The position numbers and the translations under genes were made by a program. From positions 39,512,804 through 39,576,803 of the forward strand of contig OZ034971.1 of assembly GCA_964030785.1 (NCBI GenBank): DNA of 64,000 bases, in the 5' to 3' direction. The notes below the pieces were generated by a model. It was not told the origin of the DNA. It saw only the letters and a list, made by a program, of their open reading frames with translations, and did no database searches. Origin of the DNA: Siderastrea siderea (lineage: Eukaryota > Cnidaria > Anthozoa > Scleractinia > Rhizangiidae). Positions 35,143 to 47,920 of this stretch are shown in pieces (position 1 is the first letter of the stretch; every line of letters begins with the position of its first letter).

Positions 35143-37410
35143 AGTGATAACGTCATCGGTTTAAACCTTATTTAGCTGTTGCCTTTACTTCTTTTACAGT
35201 GAGTTTCCAATACTCATTTGTTGCTGATTTATGTTCAGAAATAAAGTGTAATAGAAACAAAGTATTCAACGCGATCTCGCTTCAATCAGTTGACGACTAC
35301 TATTTAGCTGTAATTGCCATGGCCACCAGTCCTCGTATATTTTTTAATAGGCTAGGGAAAACAACAACAACAATAACAACTTATTTTCATTGAGGTACTT
35401 CTATTGCTATACATAACGCAACCCATCTGCTGTGAAATACATTATTTGCAGAAACAAAAGAAAGAGACTGGTATATTCATATATTAGATGTAATAATATA
35501 TTGTGTTATGTTACATGTAATGCAGCAACTGATCTACACAATAGACGATGATCTGACAACTCTATTAAGACATCTGTGAAGAGGAACCTAATTTTTGAAC
35601 TGCTATCGATTTCTTTAAAAATAATGTAATTTAAGTTCTTACATTAAATAGTATGTTTAAACTGGCAGGCAATTCACACAAGAAAAAAAATCCATATTTT
35701 TCAATTTCAATCATCTAAAGAAAAATTATAATAATTTTGAGCTTTCAGGAGTCGTTGTTGGAAACAGCAAAGGTGCAAACCTTTGCTAGTTTGTTTATTG
35801 GTAGCCTTTTTTATAAACCATCTCATTATGTTAGTAGATGAGAAAAGTAATAATGTTTAGGTCCAGAAAAACTCCATAGTCTCCTCCCATGGAAGGTTTT
35901 GCACCTCACCCCCTAAGAAATTCCAGTTTCGGTTCAAACTTTGCTTCTAAAATTCTGGCTTTTAAAACCTCCATCCCATGACCATCCACAGGGCTGGGTA
36001 TGGATTTATTCCTGGAACTACACAATTGTGTGAGGATATTGAGTACTGTGGCCAAAAAGGGTACAATGCATTAATTTTTTATTCAATGTCCAATACCGTA
36101 TCATTCACAATCATAACTGTAACAAAACTCTGCAATCTGGCTCGCTATCTTCAGCCCTGATTAGGGCATTAATACGACAGTGTAACTGGACAGTGTATGC
36201 ATCATGCCTGAGCAAAACAATTCCACTATGTTGGTGTGTTTCCACGTTTCTCCCAATTATTAAAATGGTGCCTTTTCTCCCTTTTCTTTTTCAGAGTTTG
36301 TGATAGATATGTTTAATTTGTAACAGGACTTGTGATTTAACAAATCAGACTCCCTCTGCACAGTCATCCGATTTTGTTAATCACTTATATGATTACAATC
36401 CGAAATGGACTCTACTCAGTCTTATTGCCTTTATTATTGATCCCAAAGCTTTAACAGTCCTAAAGCATGTTCTTTTCCATATTTACTGTTACTGGGCTTG
36501 GGGTTTTATTTTATTGGGATTCCAAAAAGAAAGAAAAAACGGTTGTGCTTTTTGTTTTGTAAGTTCAGACATTGTGTGTTGTGCTCTTTAAGGACTTTAT
36601 TTTCCATACTGGCCAGTGTTACAGCTACAAGGTACATTGAGCCCAGCTGCCTGGCTACAAAGCCATGTTAGCTGGCCAGCCTGTTCAGTAGGCCAGGGGC
36701 TGGGAAAAGAAGGGAGTCCCCCAAACATGGATAAGGGAGGGGTGGGAAGCATGCCTCAGGCTAGCCCCCAAATGGCCCTGAATTGCATGGAAATACAACA
36801 ACAAGTTTATTCAGTATTACCATTTCTATGCACGGTGTTACCGATTGAAATACAATATTGAAATACAATATTGATTGAAATACAATTATTGATTGATATA
36901 TATGATATGTTTTTTGTAAGTTTGGTCAGATAGCAGGGGGAAATGAGCCTGATAATTTAGCCTCAGCCTATTGCATTAAGGGATCAATTGTATAACGAGA
37001 ATAAAGGCATTTGTAGTGCATGCAAGCTCAAAGTTCAAAATTTTCCAGTGCTATGTGACTAATAAAAAGACATAATTATGGGAGCTTGCGTTGGTCGTCA
37101 ACATCCTTTGGCTACAGGGAATTGAAAGGGGACAAGGTTAAAAGAGGTGTCAGGGTGTTGGCTAGTTACTGGGCTTTGAGACTCTTAGTATCACTGGGCT
37201 GAGAGTAGTGACCTAGCGGGGGTCGGTAGGTGTAAAAATTTAGCCCATCTGTGGCAAAATTTAGCCCCTTGATTTAGCTAAATTCAGCCAATATCATTAG
37301 AATTGATTTTGCAGTGGTAGAGCTGCATACATTGAGCCTTGCTGGGTGGTTCCCCTAAGGGGGAGGTTGAGTGCTCCAAAGGGCTAATAATAATAATAAT
37401 AATAATAATA

Positions 37411-37459
<49 letters not shown>

Positions 37460-37748
37460 ATTAGTAATAATATTATTAAAACTATTATAATTTACAATTA
37501 TTATTATTAAATTTTATTGTTATTGATTAAAATATGGCAAAATATATTAACAAAATGATAAACAGGTGTTTAAAAAATGGATGGTAACGTGAAAATGGCT
37601 TTATTCTTCAATTATATCCTCCGTAAAAGAGCAGCATTTCACAAAAGGTGGTTGAAGTCAATAAATTCTCAACAGTTAAAGGTAATGATATGTGCCTTTG
37701 GTCAATTATCGCGGCTTTTTTGGCAGTCATCTCTTAACAAGAGGCGGC
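35143..37748. other. Left arm of the Ginger element, no gene recognised
   Basis: AT-rich sequence without a supported gene. A TAA/TTA microsatellite that forms a palindrome lies at about 37384-37456. The arm lies between the outer terminus (34648) and the inner terminus (37749). Confidence 0.5.
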
Positions 37749-37842
37749 TGTCACAATGATTTGGGCATCACCGTGTTTTGGGGTGCCCCCGGTACCGAAA
37801 TCCCTAGTGTTTTGGGTATCCCCTTCCAATATGGCTACCTTG
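37749..37842. repeat. Inner, diverged copy of the Ginger left terminus
   Basis: Begins TGTCACAATGATTTGGGCAT and continues with CGTGTTTTGG, AAATCCCTAGTG and CCCCTTCCAATATGGCTACC. The last words also occur inside the right end (about 48043-48063) but not at the outer left end. So 37749 and 48129 probably are the original partner ends. Confidence 0.7.
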
Positions 37843-38381
37843 TTTCTTATTTTAACTTTTGGCCAATATAGTGGCTTTTATTCTTTTACAATCAACAACC
37901 AAACTTTTCTTGTGCCTTTTACACTGCAACTTTCCTTAAGTTTCCTTACGTTTTACGGAGGTGTCCGTGTTAATCATAGAGGTGGCGTTTACACGGATTT
38001 TCCAAGTGAACCGTAACCATCTCTATTCACTACAATTGAAATTAATTCGCGAAAGTTATACAACATAGAAATTTCGGGAAAGAAGGCACCGTAGTATTTG
38101 TGTATTTACTCGCGTGTAGCGGGCGCCGATTTCCTTTTTAAGATGCAATTTTCCGTAGTCCTTCCCCTTTCGCTCTCGCATCCTCAAAATTGCCCCTCTA
38201 AATAAACCCCATGACTTCTCCTACCTTTAACTTCACAGTAATTCTCCGGTGTTCTAAGGAAACCAAAACTAACCAAAGAGGCAGCGGATTTGGGTGGTGT
38301 GTAAAGCGATTTACTGAGCCCAAATTCCTTTTTCTTTGGCTTTTTGAGATAGCTAAATGAAGTAAAATTGCCATCGGCGCG

Positions 38382-38809
38382 TTAATCTTCTAACTTATCA
38401 AACGGGTGTACATATGTGCCCGAGTTTATAGCGCAATACTCGGAACAATACCCAGGGTGACCTGTATCAGCAAAATTCGAGTAAAATCTCAATGCGCCGC
38501 GCCCAATCCCCATGAACCCAGGCACATCCTTGTACTTTCTTCTGCATTCCAAGCACTCTCGAATATCGTACATCACGTAGTACGTTGATTTAAAGTCGTC
38601 TGATGCCTTTTCCCAGTCGTACACGGTGGAGAGCCAGCTGAAGTGCACGCGTCTTCGAAAGATGTCATCCCTAACCAGCCTTTCCCATCTATGACAAACT
38701 AGGCTTAGTTTCAAAATCGCTGTATCCCCTTCACTTTGGCACACGTGTAGAAAGATCTCCTGCAGTAACTCGTTTGGGAGATAGTCGATGTGCACACGAT
38801 TTCCCCGTC
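38382..38809 (-). CDS. F-box protein exon inside the Ginger element
   Basis: Terminal exon of an open frame preceded by an acceptor (TTGGATAG). It encodes RVHIDYLPNELLQEIFLHV, then LKLSLVCHRWERLVRDD, a classic F-box pattern (LP.E...I......L....LVC..W). The remainder has a cysteine-rich part (IRECLECRRKYKD, then GYCSEYC) that may bind zinc. F-box proteins link substrates to Skp1-Cul1 ubiquitin ligases. The upstream exon was not found with confidence, so this is partial. It lies between the inner left terminus and the Ulp1-like gene, same strand as the other element genes. Confidence 0.65.
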
Positions 38810-38894
38810 CTATCCAATATAATAAACACGAGATGTGTGGTTATTGGTCAGTTAACTTTATTTTTAAAATAAAATATGGCTCGCCTGCGAGCAG

Positions 38895-39006
38895 GCTCAC
38901 TTAGTGTGTTATGCGGGCGAGAATCTGTGCCGCCAAAATACTCGCGCGAATAACACACGAAGTGCTCCATTGCCAAGATACTCGGGCGAATAACACACTA
39001 AGTAAG
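38895..39006. repeat. Short foldback repeat with GCCTGC-type neighbour
   Basis: ACTTAGTGTGTTAT on the left pairs with ATAACACACTAAGT on the right, and GCGGGCGAGAAT with ATACTCGGGCG. Directly to its left (about 38881-38898) lies CGCCTGCGAGCAGGCTC, a word similar to the terminus of the 9.4 kb transposon. Confidence 0.6.
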
Positions 39007-39301
39007 CCTGGTCACGAGTTGGAGGAATCGTGCTATTTCTCAGTCTAAGATACTCTAACCTTGAGTATTCTGCTTGGATAGAACGCTGCCATCGTCTGAC
39101 ATTGTCTTTGGGCTGACAAGAAATAAAAGTATGATTATTGATGGACACAATGCCATTTCTACAGGCGTCACCAGGCGTCACAAAGAAAATTCTAATACCT
39201 CCGTAGAAATCTCTGTCGAAACTGTCTCGCGGCCTCTGCTCTAGTAAGTTGCCGTTTCTGTAGTGAAGCAAAATTAATATTATTACACCTAAGTAAATCA
39301 T
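38909..39301 (-). CDS. Unknown small protein with hydrophobic N-terminus
   Basis: Frame of 130 codons from ATG at 39301. The first 12 residues are hydrophobic (MIYLGVIILILL), a possible signal or anchor. A middle with FFVTPGDACRNGIVSINN and a charged stretch follow. The last 30 or so residues are encoded by the foldback repeat, so the natural C-terminus or splice site is uncertain. Not recognised. Confidence 0.3.
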   Translation of the reverse strand: MIYLGVIILILLHYRNGNLLEQRPRDSFDRDFYGGIRIFFVTPGDACRNGIVSINNHTFISCQPKDNVRRWQRSIQAEYSRLEYLRLRNSTIPPTRDQAYLVCYSPEYLGNGALRVLFARVFWRHRFSPA

Positions 39302-39799
39302 GTTAACGCTCTAAAAAGCTGATTACTCTCCATTCCTTTTCTATTCGCAGCCCGATCTCATCTTACGACCACATCCACTTGGCCCCCAAAATAGAAGTCA
39401 TTTATCATTCTACAGATAATAGACTTGGTCCCCGTCCCTTTGGTGTCGGCAGTAAAAAGATGCGACTGTGTATCCTTCGTAGTGAGTGTACGTCTGCCTG
39501 TCACGTGACAGTACGAGTTGGTGTGTGTTCCTATCAGTCTTTTTCTTTTTTTTTTTTTTTTCATTTATGCAAAATTACCTTTTTGTTACCAGCTGAGAAC
39601 TTGTTTACTTTCTTTGTCGTCTTCGTTTGTGGCCTGAAATTCACCAGAGAACAATTTAGATCGACACTGTTAAATAAATGACCTAGCAATTAGAACAGTT
39701 TTGTCATCACAGGCATGGAATTAGTCTGCTACTACGACTACTACATCCTCCGCTGCTTCTTAATTGAAATAATACCTATCACGGTAGATTACTTACTCT

Positions 39800-40022
39800 G
39801 CCTGATTCTCCCGCTTCCTTTTAACGATTGGGGGTATCAACCACTCCTCTGATCGATATTTTCTCTGGCAAATGAATAGATCAACAATTTAGTTACCGTT
39901 TTCTTGTGAAAACAGCAGCACTGTGCAAACAGAACATTTCTAACCTTGATCTTAGATCGACGGCGTAACTGACAGTCCAGATTCTTGACACCACTTGCCT
40001 GAAGGGTCCTACGAAAACACAT
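39800..40022 (-). pseudogene. Duplicate of two exons of the Ulp1-like gene
   Basis: Exons at about 40018-39945 (encoding LRRRSKIK at the end) and about 39879-39800 (RKYRSEEWLIPP, then a stop) resemble exons 3-4 of the Ulp1-like gene (LRRKSTLK then RKYRSGEWVL). The splice point falls at the same place. Their link to the gene end near 40331 is out of phase, so they look like a leftover module copy; alternatively they are true last exons. Confidence 0.4.
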
Positions 40023-40330
40023 CTCAACTGTAAGTAGCCAAAAACACCGTGTGAACAGTAATATTTAGGCAGGGAATTTTTTTTTGTATTTTACCGGCAG
40101 TTATGTAGGATCTTGTCACATTTCAGCATGTTCCGCATCATCCGATTCCTCAGCGTTTTCACAGTCATCTAAAAAAAAAAACGGATAACTAACTGGTATT
40201 TTATTCCTTTTGTTTTTTTTCATTTTTTCTTTCTTGAAGAGAAACTTCTCCCGATCAATATATATATATGCAAATTTAAAGTCCAGTTTCCCTCGTGTGG
40301 GGTTGCGTTTTGAATGAGGCTGATGTCCGT

Positions 40331-43300
40331 TTACCCTAGGGTGGGTCGGGTGGGGTGCGGCGGCCACATTTCGTACTCCTCTGGGTTAATGGTTGGTATT
40401 TTGTCCGTTTCGCTATGCATAGTCTCTAGAAAGCAAACAATACGTGATTATATTTACGTAGCCGACCATATACTCAAAACATTCCCATAGATGTGACTTG
40501 AAAACAAAAATTTTTCCGTTGATGCCATGTTTTGAAGTTACTAACCTTGTTAAACTGGAGAAAATGCCTGTCAGAAAAACACTGCGCCATCTGTGAGAAA
40601 AACCAAGAAGAGACTGCAAGTTGTCGAGGGTATTTTCAGTTAGCATTCAATATAACACAGTTTTGCGAACGGAACTAAAAGAAAGGCCAATAAGTTTCAT
40701 TTGCAAAGTTACCATACAAACAAAAACACCACAGCTATTGTTGTCGGGCTGTGGGGGATTTCCCAGGAACTCCTCTTGCCAACAGTCCACGGAGTTTCCA
40801 TCCCAACCTTCAGCTGCAGCCTTTGCTTTAAGGTAAACTCTGGATCAACAAAGAAAAACAACAACAATAAGTACCACTATTGCCGTTTTGTCTTGTCCAG
40901 ACCAGCACTACCACTGCCATTTTCTCTACCACTACCACCACTATCAACACTACCACTGCCGCTGCCTCTACCACTGCTACTACTATTGCAAATTCTACCA
41001 CTGTTGGTCCTTGTAGGTACCCACCTAACATTTTTGAAGAACTCATTAGGTTCATTTCGTGCATTGTCTTCTTTAGGATCATAAAAAATGATCTTCTTGG
41101 CTCCGAACATAATCACCTAAACAAGACAAAGCAAAAGTAAGCATGTTTGAATTCCTACAATAGGTCGCCTGATAGGTGTGGGTAAAATTCGTTGTTCGTT
41201 TATGTTTGTACTTCAGTTTCCATTTAAGATAAGCTTACCCCTAGGCACCAGTGATTATTCTGAACATGAACTGGGAAGACAATTTTCTCTGTTTCTGAAA
41301 CTTTTATCTGAAGACGAAAAAAGTTATTGTACGTAAGTTCTACTACATTTAGTGTGCTCGCATTTACTGCAGTTAGTGTGTGTATACTGCAATTAGTGCC
41401 TATGGCTCTTGCGTCGACAATCCACCTGTATGCATGTGTTCGCTAAATGTAACAATCCCTGTGAGAAAAAGAAAAAAAAACTCTTTCTATACTAATAATC
41501 CCAATCCATGCAGTATCAATTTCATCTTTTTAAAATTGACAATGACTTTACCTCTTTTCTCCAACGCAAGGTGTCTTGAATCTTTCCTTCCCGTAGCTTT
41601 TTGTAGAAGAAAGATGAAAAGTGGACAAAAGCGTCTCCCTGTTTGGTTCAAAAAAAGCCTCGATTACAATAGACGTAGGCTTCCCATATAGTCTACAGTT
41701 GCCCAAGTCGTTTTCACAGACTACTATTCATGATTAATAAATGATTTACCGCTAAGGCTGCTCTTTGTTCGAGAAACGCGAAGTAAAAGTTCACAACCTT
41801 AAAGAAAAAAAAAAGATTATATTATTAATTCTTAGGATTGTGATTGTACATCAAAAAACCTTGTTACCAAACCATTGTTTAACTTTTTTCAAAGTTACCG
41901 CATCATTGAGCCAGCCAGGTATGAACTTTGTGTCCCCTGAAGTAATGGCATTGTCGATAAGGCGTTTATCGTCAGCAGGTACTGGCCATTGCACACGTTT
42001 CAAATCAAGCCACGTGAGGGAGATGTTAAAACGATCAATAACTACATCTCGCATGTTTGTGTCTTCTTTTGCCATTTTCCACGTTTCTTCAACCTATTTG
42101 GAAAGATAATTAAAGGTTGATTTACGTTAACTCCTTAATTATACAGTTTCGAAGTGTAGAAATGTCAATTTACAGTTACTGACCATTTGATTTTCGTGAA
42201 ACGAAGTAGGTTCCCACAGTGGTGATGTGTCGCATCCGTCGTCACTACAGTCCTTGGTTTCTGAAAGCGTAATATGAATTTTTTTTTTTAACCGAGAGAG
42301 TCGCCTTGCCTTACATGTGTCATATTAAAGTGCAATTTTCTCATGCTTCAGAAATGTATTACTTTCTCGTTTCTTCGAGGGCATTTTTGATAATCTCCAC
42401 CTTCCTGTGAATTACTCGCCGGCGAATCCTGTTGTGCGCGGCTTACATGAGATTCACAAGACTTTGCTTCCCGTCATTAGACAGGAAACCAGTTCCCAGT
42501 TATGAGCCTGACTGATAATAGGCTCACTAGAGCACATTTTAAACAAAGAGATTATACAAGTTGTATCCCATACGCGTCCTTAATATATAAGCATACCCCA
42601 GCTTATGAACGGCAACCCTGAGCATAAAGTTACGTTACGTTAAATTGACCAAAACAACGCTTCACTATCGCCACTGACAATATTATTGTCATGCGAGCCC
42701 AAATAGATTTTAGTGGGGATTCCACTGTAGCAAAAAAACAGTTGGCGTTATTGGACAGCTCACCTTTGTTGTGCCTTTGTTGTTCTTTTGGCACTGCATG
42801 GACGTCGTATTTTCCGGGACTCTTTGTCTAACAAAAATATAACAGAATTTTGGCTATAGAAGCAGCTCAAACACAACCTATAGAATTCCCAGTAACCGGC
42901 ATAGAATTTCTCCTATGCCGCATGTGCATTTTTATGCGCTCGAAACGTGTTTTGGCTACTTACAAGCTTCGTTTTTTGTGCTTTGTTTAACACCCATTCT
43001 CCTGATCTGTATTTCCTCTGCAAAAAGGAAAAAAAATTAGCTTGTTGAGGGATTGAGTCTTTGATATCATATTCGACTAACAATTTGACGTACTTTTAAT
43101 GTCGATTTTCGTCTGAGTTTGTTCTTATACTGCGCGGAGGCGTAAGGGTCTTGTTTCTGTACCACTCTGCTAGCTTCAGTATTCCTTCCAGAGACTGTGG
43201 TCTCGCCAGTGGAGAAGTCCCTGAAAATAAACCGATTTAAATAGTTGTTATTACTGTTTTTTTCTTTAATAAAAAAAGTGTGACCACCCCGCGGACACGT

Positions 43301-43869
43301 ACCGGTCTGTGAGGATAATGCATTCCCCGTTGTTGCCTCTCTCCGTTTCTCTAATGGTACACGTCGCCAAAACCTAAACTCAAAAGAATTGTGATGTAAT
43401 CATTAAATTGAAAAATGTAAAGAAAGGACGACGACATCAGTAAACATAGACAAAAAAGTTCAGAGAAAACAAAAATGAATCAATCGGAAATTGATGCGAA
43501 TAGCAGTATTAAGTAAAAACGCGAGCGAGCAAGTAACGATTGGTTTAGGTGTAACCGGCTAAGAAGGTGCTTTTCTAGCCAATCAGAGAGCGTAGTGAAA
43601 CAAATCCAATGCAAACACCACAGTACTTTCCACACGTTACTGTGGAAAACTGCTCTATAGTGAGCCCGACGTTGCTTTACAAATTCGCTGTTGCTAATTA
43701 CCTCACTTTCGCAGTTTGCTTGCATTGACGCATCTTTCATGGGAGTGGATTCTTGGACTGCAATCAGTTTACTTTCTATGAAAATATTATTAAAGTTAGT
43801 AACTTCGGGAGCAAGCACACCCTCAGATTTTGACAGTCCATTTACTATCCCATACCACGTTGCGGTCAT
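40331..43869 (-). CDS. Ulp1/SENP-like cysteine protease gene of the Ginger element
   Basis: Fourteen short exons join in phase: 43869-43702, 43373-43303, 43220-43094, 43017-42964, 42827-42764, 42260-42184, 42093-41860, 41797-41750, 41638-41552, 41307-41239, 41116-41025, 40839-40713, 40590-40546, 40423-40331, giving about 451 residues; the last acceptor is the least sure. A stop precedes the first ATG in frame. The C-terminal half is a C48 domain: WLNDAV and VVNFYFAFLE, FVHFSSFFYKKL, then catalytic His in VHVQNNHWCLG, Asp in IIFYDPKED, Gln in NPPQPDNNS and Cys in NSCGVFVCM. All key residues are present. Such proteases cleave SUMO or related modifiers. The N-terminal half is unrecognised. The gene starts 85 bp after the OTU stop, on the same strand. 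Confidence 0.8.
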
Positions 43870-43953
43870 CTAAACCCGTCTGAATGGGCAAAAATGGCCT
43901 GACGATATATGCACACTCAAGTGTTTGCAGTAATGGAGTACTGGCATGTCCCC

Positions 43954-46900
43954 TTATTGCAACATTGATATTAAAAGCTCTTGTCGCATTTTTAATGCAC
44001 TTTTGGAGTCAGATAATAACAGCTCACCTGTCACGAGCCCCTGCTGTTGCTCTTCCAGGATCCATTTTTTGGGCACGGCAAGGTAATAGTGATTACCATT
44101 GCAGATGCCCACAAGATAATCCATGTCAAACTTTGAGTATTTCGACTGCGGATAAAGCTCACAGTGACCGGGGAGATAGATAGCCAAGGGGGCACCGAGC
44201 ATTAGACTAAATGTCTCCAACTCGGCGGCTTCTGCAAAGACTTCTTTCCCCCCGGTCCTTACAAGTGTGGAGTGGAGCGCGATAGACTGGTCCGATTGGA
44301 GCCAGTCCATTTCCGGTACTGCAGCAGGCCGATCTTTCAGTGCAGCTGCTACTTCGCTGTTCCTCCCTCCATTCTCTAAGGGGCTGCGCCACCAATCAAA
44401 CATGCTTTGCCCTATCATGGTCCGTAAGCCGGCATTGCACTTTTGTAGTGTCTGGCGCTCCTGCTCTTCCGCTATGGCTTGGCGCATCGCATAAACTTCA
44501 TCGGCCGGAACAGCTTCATCTATCAACTGTCTTGGGACTCCACCCCCACGTGACCGAACAGCGTGGACTGCCTTCCACCTGCACATGAGCTCGTACCCAC
44601 AATCCCCGTTTGGTTCCATACTTTTCACCAAGTAATCCTTTGACAAAACGTTTCTAAGGGTCTCTTCGTCATGCGCTTGTTTAGCCGCGGAAATTATCCT
44701 TTTGTCTTTGGAAAAAGTGTCAAAGTCCTGTAAGAGAAAATATGGTGATAACCATAGTTATATGATAACTAGAAATATTATATTAATCATTATACATTAT
44801 GGGGAAGTAACCCAGGACGTTTAAAACTTATGAACTTTACGTGCCATGAAAGAGGCGTTTGATCGGGCATTTTTTAAAGAACTGTCAGTACTATTTAGTG
44901 AAAAAAATTATCGATACGTAAAGGACGGTGGCTTTGGTGCCTTTCACTGTGCATACGTTATTCACATTTTGGGATGATTCGAGATGCTCGGGTACCTACA
45001 GATACAAAGGTTTTTTTACTGCGTTTATGACTATGAGCAAAAGCAGATCTCAGCAAAAGTTGTTGCCATCCAAAAAGGAAATTGGGGAACCTGGTTACCT
45101 ACAATTTTCTTTTTGGGTTTCAATACCCAATGAGAACTGCTTGTTTGCCCGGTCACACATTATACAAAAAAAACCTCTGTATTAGGGGACCCTCGATATA
45201 TTTTCAAACGTCTCGTCTTAACAATCTCCGGAATTTTAGGTAGTCTTTTTGGAATGGAATATTACGGAAAACGTCCGTTACAAGTTAGTTGTACTCACTG
45301 CACTGCCACAAAGGCCAGATGCCTGTGGTTTGGGTTGCTGTTCTGACGGCACAATATTCACACGATTAGCAGGACCTTTGTTCCTCGGTTCAGGCACGGG
45401 AGATGTTCTTGTTCCAAGTTTTGTCCTCGGTTTGGGCACAGGAGGAGCCTGAGATGAAGTGTGAGCTCGCGGGATGGTCGATGACGACGGGGATTGACCG
45501 TTGGAGTCCCCTGATTCGTGTTTGCGTGGAAATCGATACGGCTTTAGATTGCTGAAAGACATTTGCTTCGCAATTTTTTTCCCACATTTTTTGGCAAGCC
45601 TGCAGGTACCTTTTTCGGCATTGATTTCTGTTATTTGGTACGGTCCAAGCCATTGGTCTTGATATTTATAGCCTGCTTTGGTCTTTTGAAGCATGTTCCT
45701 TTGCAGTACTAGGTCACCGACTTTGAATGGGCACCCGTTCTGTTTGGCTCTCTTCTTTTGATACTGCTGCTGTTGCTTCGCTTGTGCTCTCTTAATGTTT
45801 TCATTCACCTGTGGGAACAGGCTGTCCCTCATTTGCGACATTTCATTGACATGCGCCGTGATCGCCTCTTCACTTCCCAGATCATCCATTACCTGTGCCA
45901 CATCGCCTGATGTTGTGAAGGACGACTGCTCAGTCTTCTCCACTTCAAATGGAAGCCTAGGATTTCTTCCAAACATTAAAAAAAATGGAGAATACTTAGT
46001 GGTAGCTGACTTGTTTGTATTTAACGTGAAAAGAGTCCCTTCTATGTAGTCGTCCCACTTGTCTTCCTTGTCTTCCATGACTTTCCTAAGAGTTCTTGAA
46101 AAGAATAAAGAGGAAATAATTCAATTATCACGTGCGAACACGTGTTATTTAAATTAAGGGGGATTGCAGAAGGTATGTAGGGTACGCGGTATGCTGTTTC
46201 CAGATCCCAGTCAAATTAAAAAAGGCCAAAGGAACCTTTTGGTACATTTTTGGTGTTGCAAGTTTATTACTCAGCGATTCCTTTCTGATTACCACTGAAA
46301 AGCAAGTTACCTTTTTATTGACTGATTGGTTCTTTCATCTAAGCCGTTGGACTGGGGATGATAGGCGGAAGTGATGCGATGCTTGACGTCAAACTTTGAA
46401 AGCAACCTCTGTGATACCTGAAACAATCAAAACGGTCATTTACCTCAGTTAGCTTTTCCCTCACGAACTGTCAAACACCATTCAAACACACTGGTGCTCT
46501 TAGCTACTAAGCAGAATGCAACCAAAGGTTTCAAAATACAATTTTTTGTGGAACAATACACAGTCACTAAACAGTGCACAATTACCTGATTCACAAATTC
46601 CCTTCCTTGATCCGAAATGATGTGTACGGGTGCGCCATGTCTGCAGTAGGTGGAGTATAGGCCTCTTGCTACACTGTCTGCATTTTTATCAGATAGTGCC
46701 ACGGCTTCAACATACTTAGTAAAATAATCTGTTTGTGTCAGCAGATATCGGTTCCCGCTTTGCGATGTCGTGGGGGCTTCAAGTAAATCAATGCCGACCA
46801 GGTACCACACCTTTGGAACAACCTTCACTGGGTGTAGAACATCGAACGCTTTTGTTTCAGGTGCATTTCGCTGGCATCGGTCGCAGTGCTTTATCTAAGG

Positions 46901-47920
46901 GCACAAATTGCCAACAATAATATTATTAGCAAAACAGAAATTGACTTGTCCACATTTCCCTAACTTTTTTTGAATCTGCTTACTATTTCACAATGATATC
47001 TTTGGCGCCTACACTGGAATGACGGAATTAAGTCGACCTCACTGACTCGACTTTAAGCAAGACTGGGAAAAGGTAGGAAAAAAGGAGTGGATGGTAGGGG
47101 GCTGGATGTCGGAGAACCGTCCACAATGCTCTATAATATACCGATGTTTTGGTCTTTTTAAATTTAGTGTTCGGTATTAAAGCGTATAGTTTTTACTGTT
47201 GTTTTGTCCAAATTTCCCAATCCAAATTATCCCTTTTTGTAATAGCCATGTGTGCGTTACATGAGACACTTTGACTTGTTGACAGAAGGGAAAGGTCAAA
47301 AGCGATGTTATCTCCGCTAGTCTTTGTATCAGCATATTCGATTTTATAATATCACGTCTGTTTTAAACAAGGCATAAGCATATACTCTGAGCTTGATATG
47401 GGGCATTTCCCCCGGAGGGAAGATCTCATAGCAAAACTCTACCTGTTGTCTGTAGTGAGACGGCGAGATTCTTCAGTAAAAGGCACTGAAAGCGAGCCCA
47501 AATAAGAATTCAAATTCGCCGCCGTGTAGCTCCACGGAGATGACAAATCGGTGAGGTTTAATAAACTACTGCAATATTTTAAAAATATCTTACCATTTCG
47601 GCTGTATCCGTGTAATAATTTGGCCAGTAGTAACGCTGTTTAATTTTCTGGAGCGTATTGTCCCTGCCCGCATGGCCAGAGAAATTAGCCGAGTGGCATT
47701 CCGCAAAAACCCTCGCTTTCTCGTCCTCTTGCACTACAAGGCGCTTAAGCGTCGTGCCATTCCGCTGCTTGCTCAAATAAAATAACGAGTCCGATTTCGG
47801 GTCCAATTCGAACTTTTTGGCATGTTTTCGTAAAACTGTCTTATCCTGTTTCGAAAAGCCGGTTGGATACTCGTTATTTTTCTTATATTCCAAAAGGGTT
47901 CTATATTTTTCAGCATCCAT
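43954..47920 (-). CDS. Ginger1 transposase: gypsy-type integrase fused to OTU protease
   Basis: Five exons join in phase: 47920-47594, 46894-46586, 46417-46311, 46085-45299, 44727-43954, giving 767 residues. The HHCC zinc finger spans the first splice (CHSANFSGHAG, then HCDRCQ). The catalytic triad is visible: Asp in YLVGIDLLEAP, Asp in HIISDQGREF, Glu in SNGLDERTNQ. The integrase tail has the GPY/F module (QWLGPYQITEI). A Pro/Ser-rich linker follows. The last exon is an OTU cysteine protease: catalytic Asp-Cys in PNGDCGYELMC and His in GNHYYLAVPKKW. This domain order is that described for Ginger1. Excision and integration at the TGT ends is the expected role; the OTU part would remove ubiquitin. 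No frame break was found, so the gene may be active. A GTGAGC donor lies near the end (44037) but no in-phase acceptor follows. Confidence 0.88.

Noticed and set aside
37384..37456. TAA/TTA repeat as a structured element
   Set aside because: A simple microsatellite that happens to be self-complementary.
43869..43954. One continuous gene joining OTU and Ulp1 domains
   Set aside because: Every acceptor tried before the Ulp1-like first exon led to a stop in the required phase, and an in-frame TAG precedes its ATG. Two genes are more likely, though transcripts could show otherwise.
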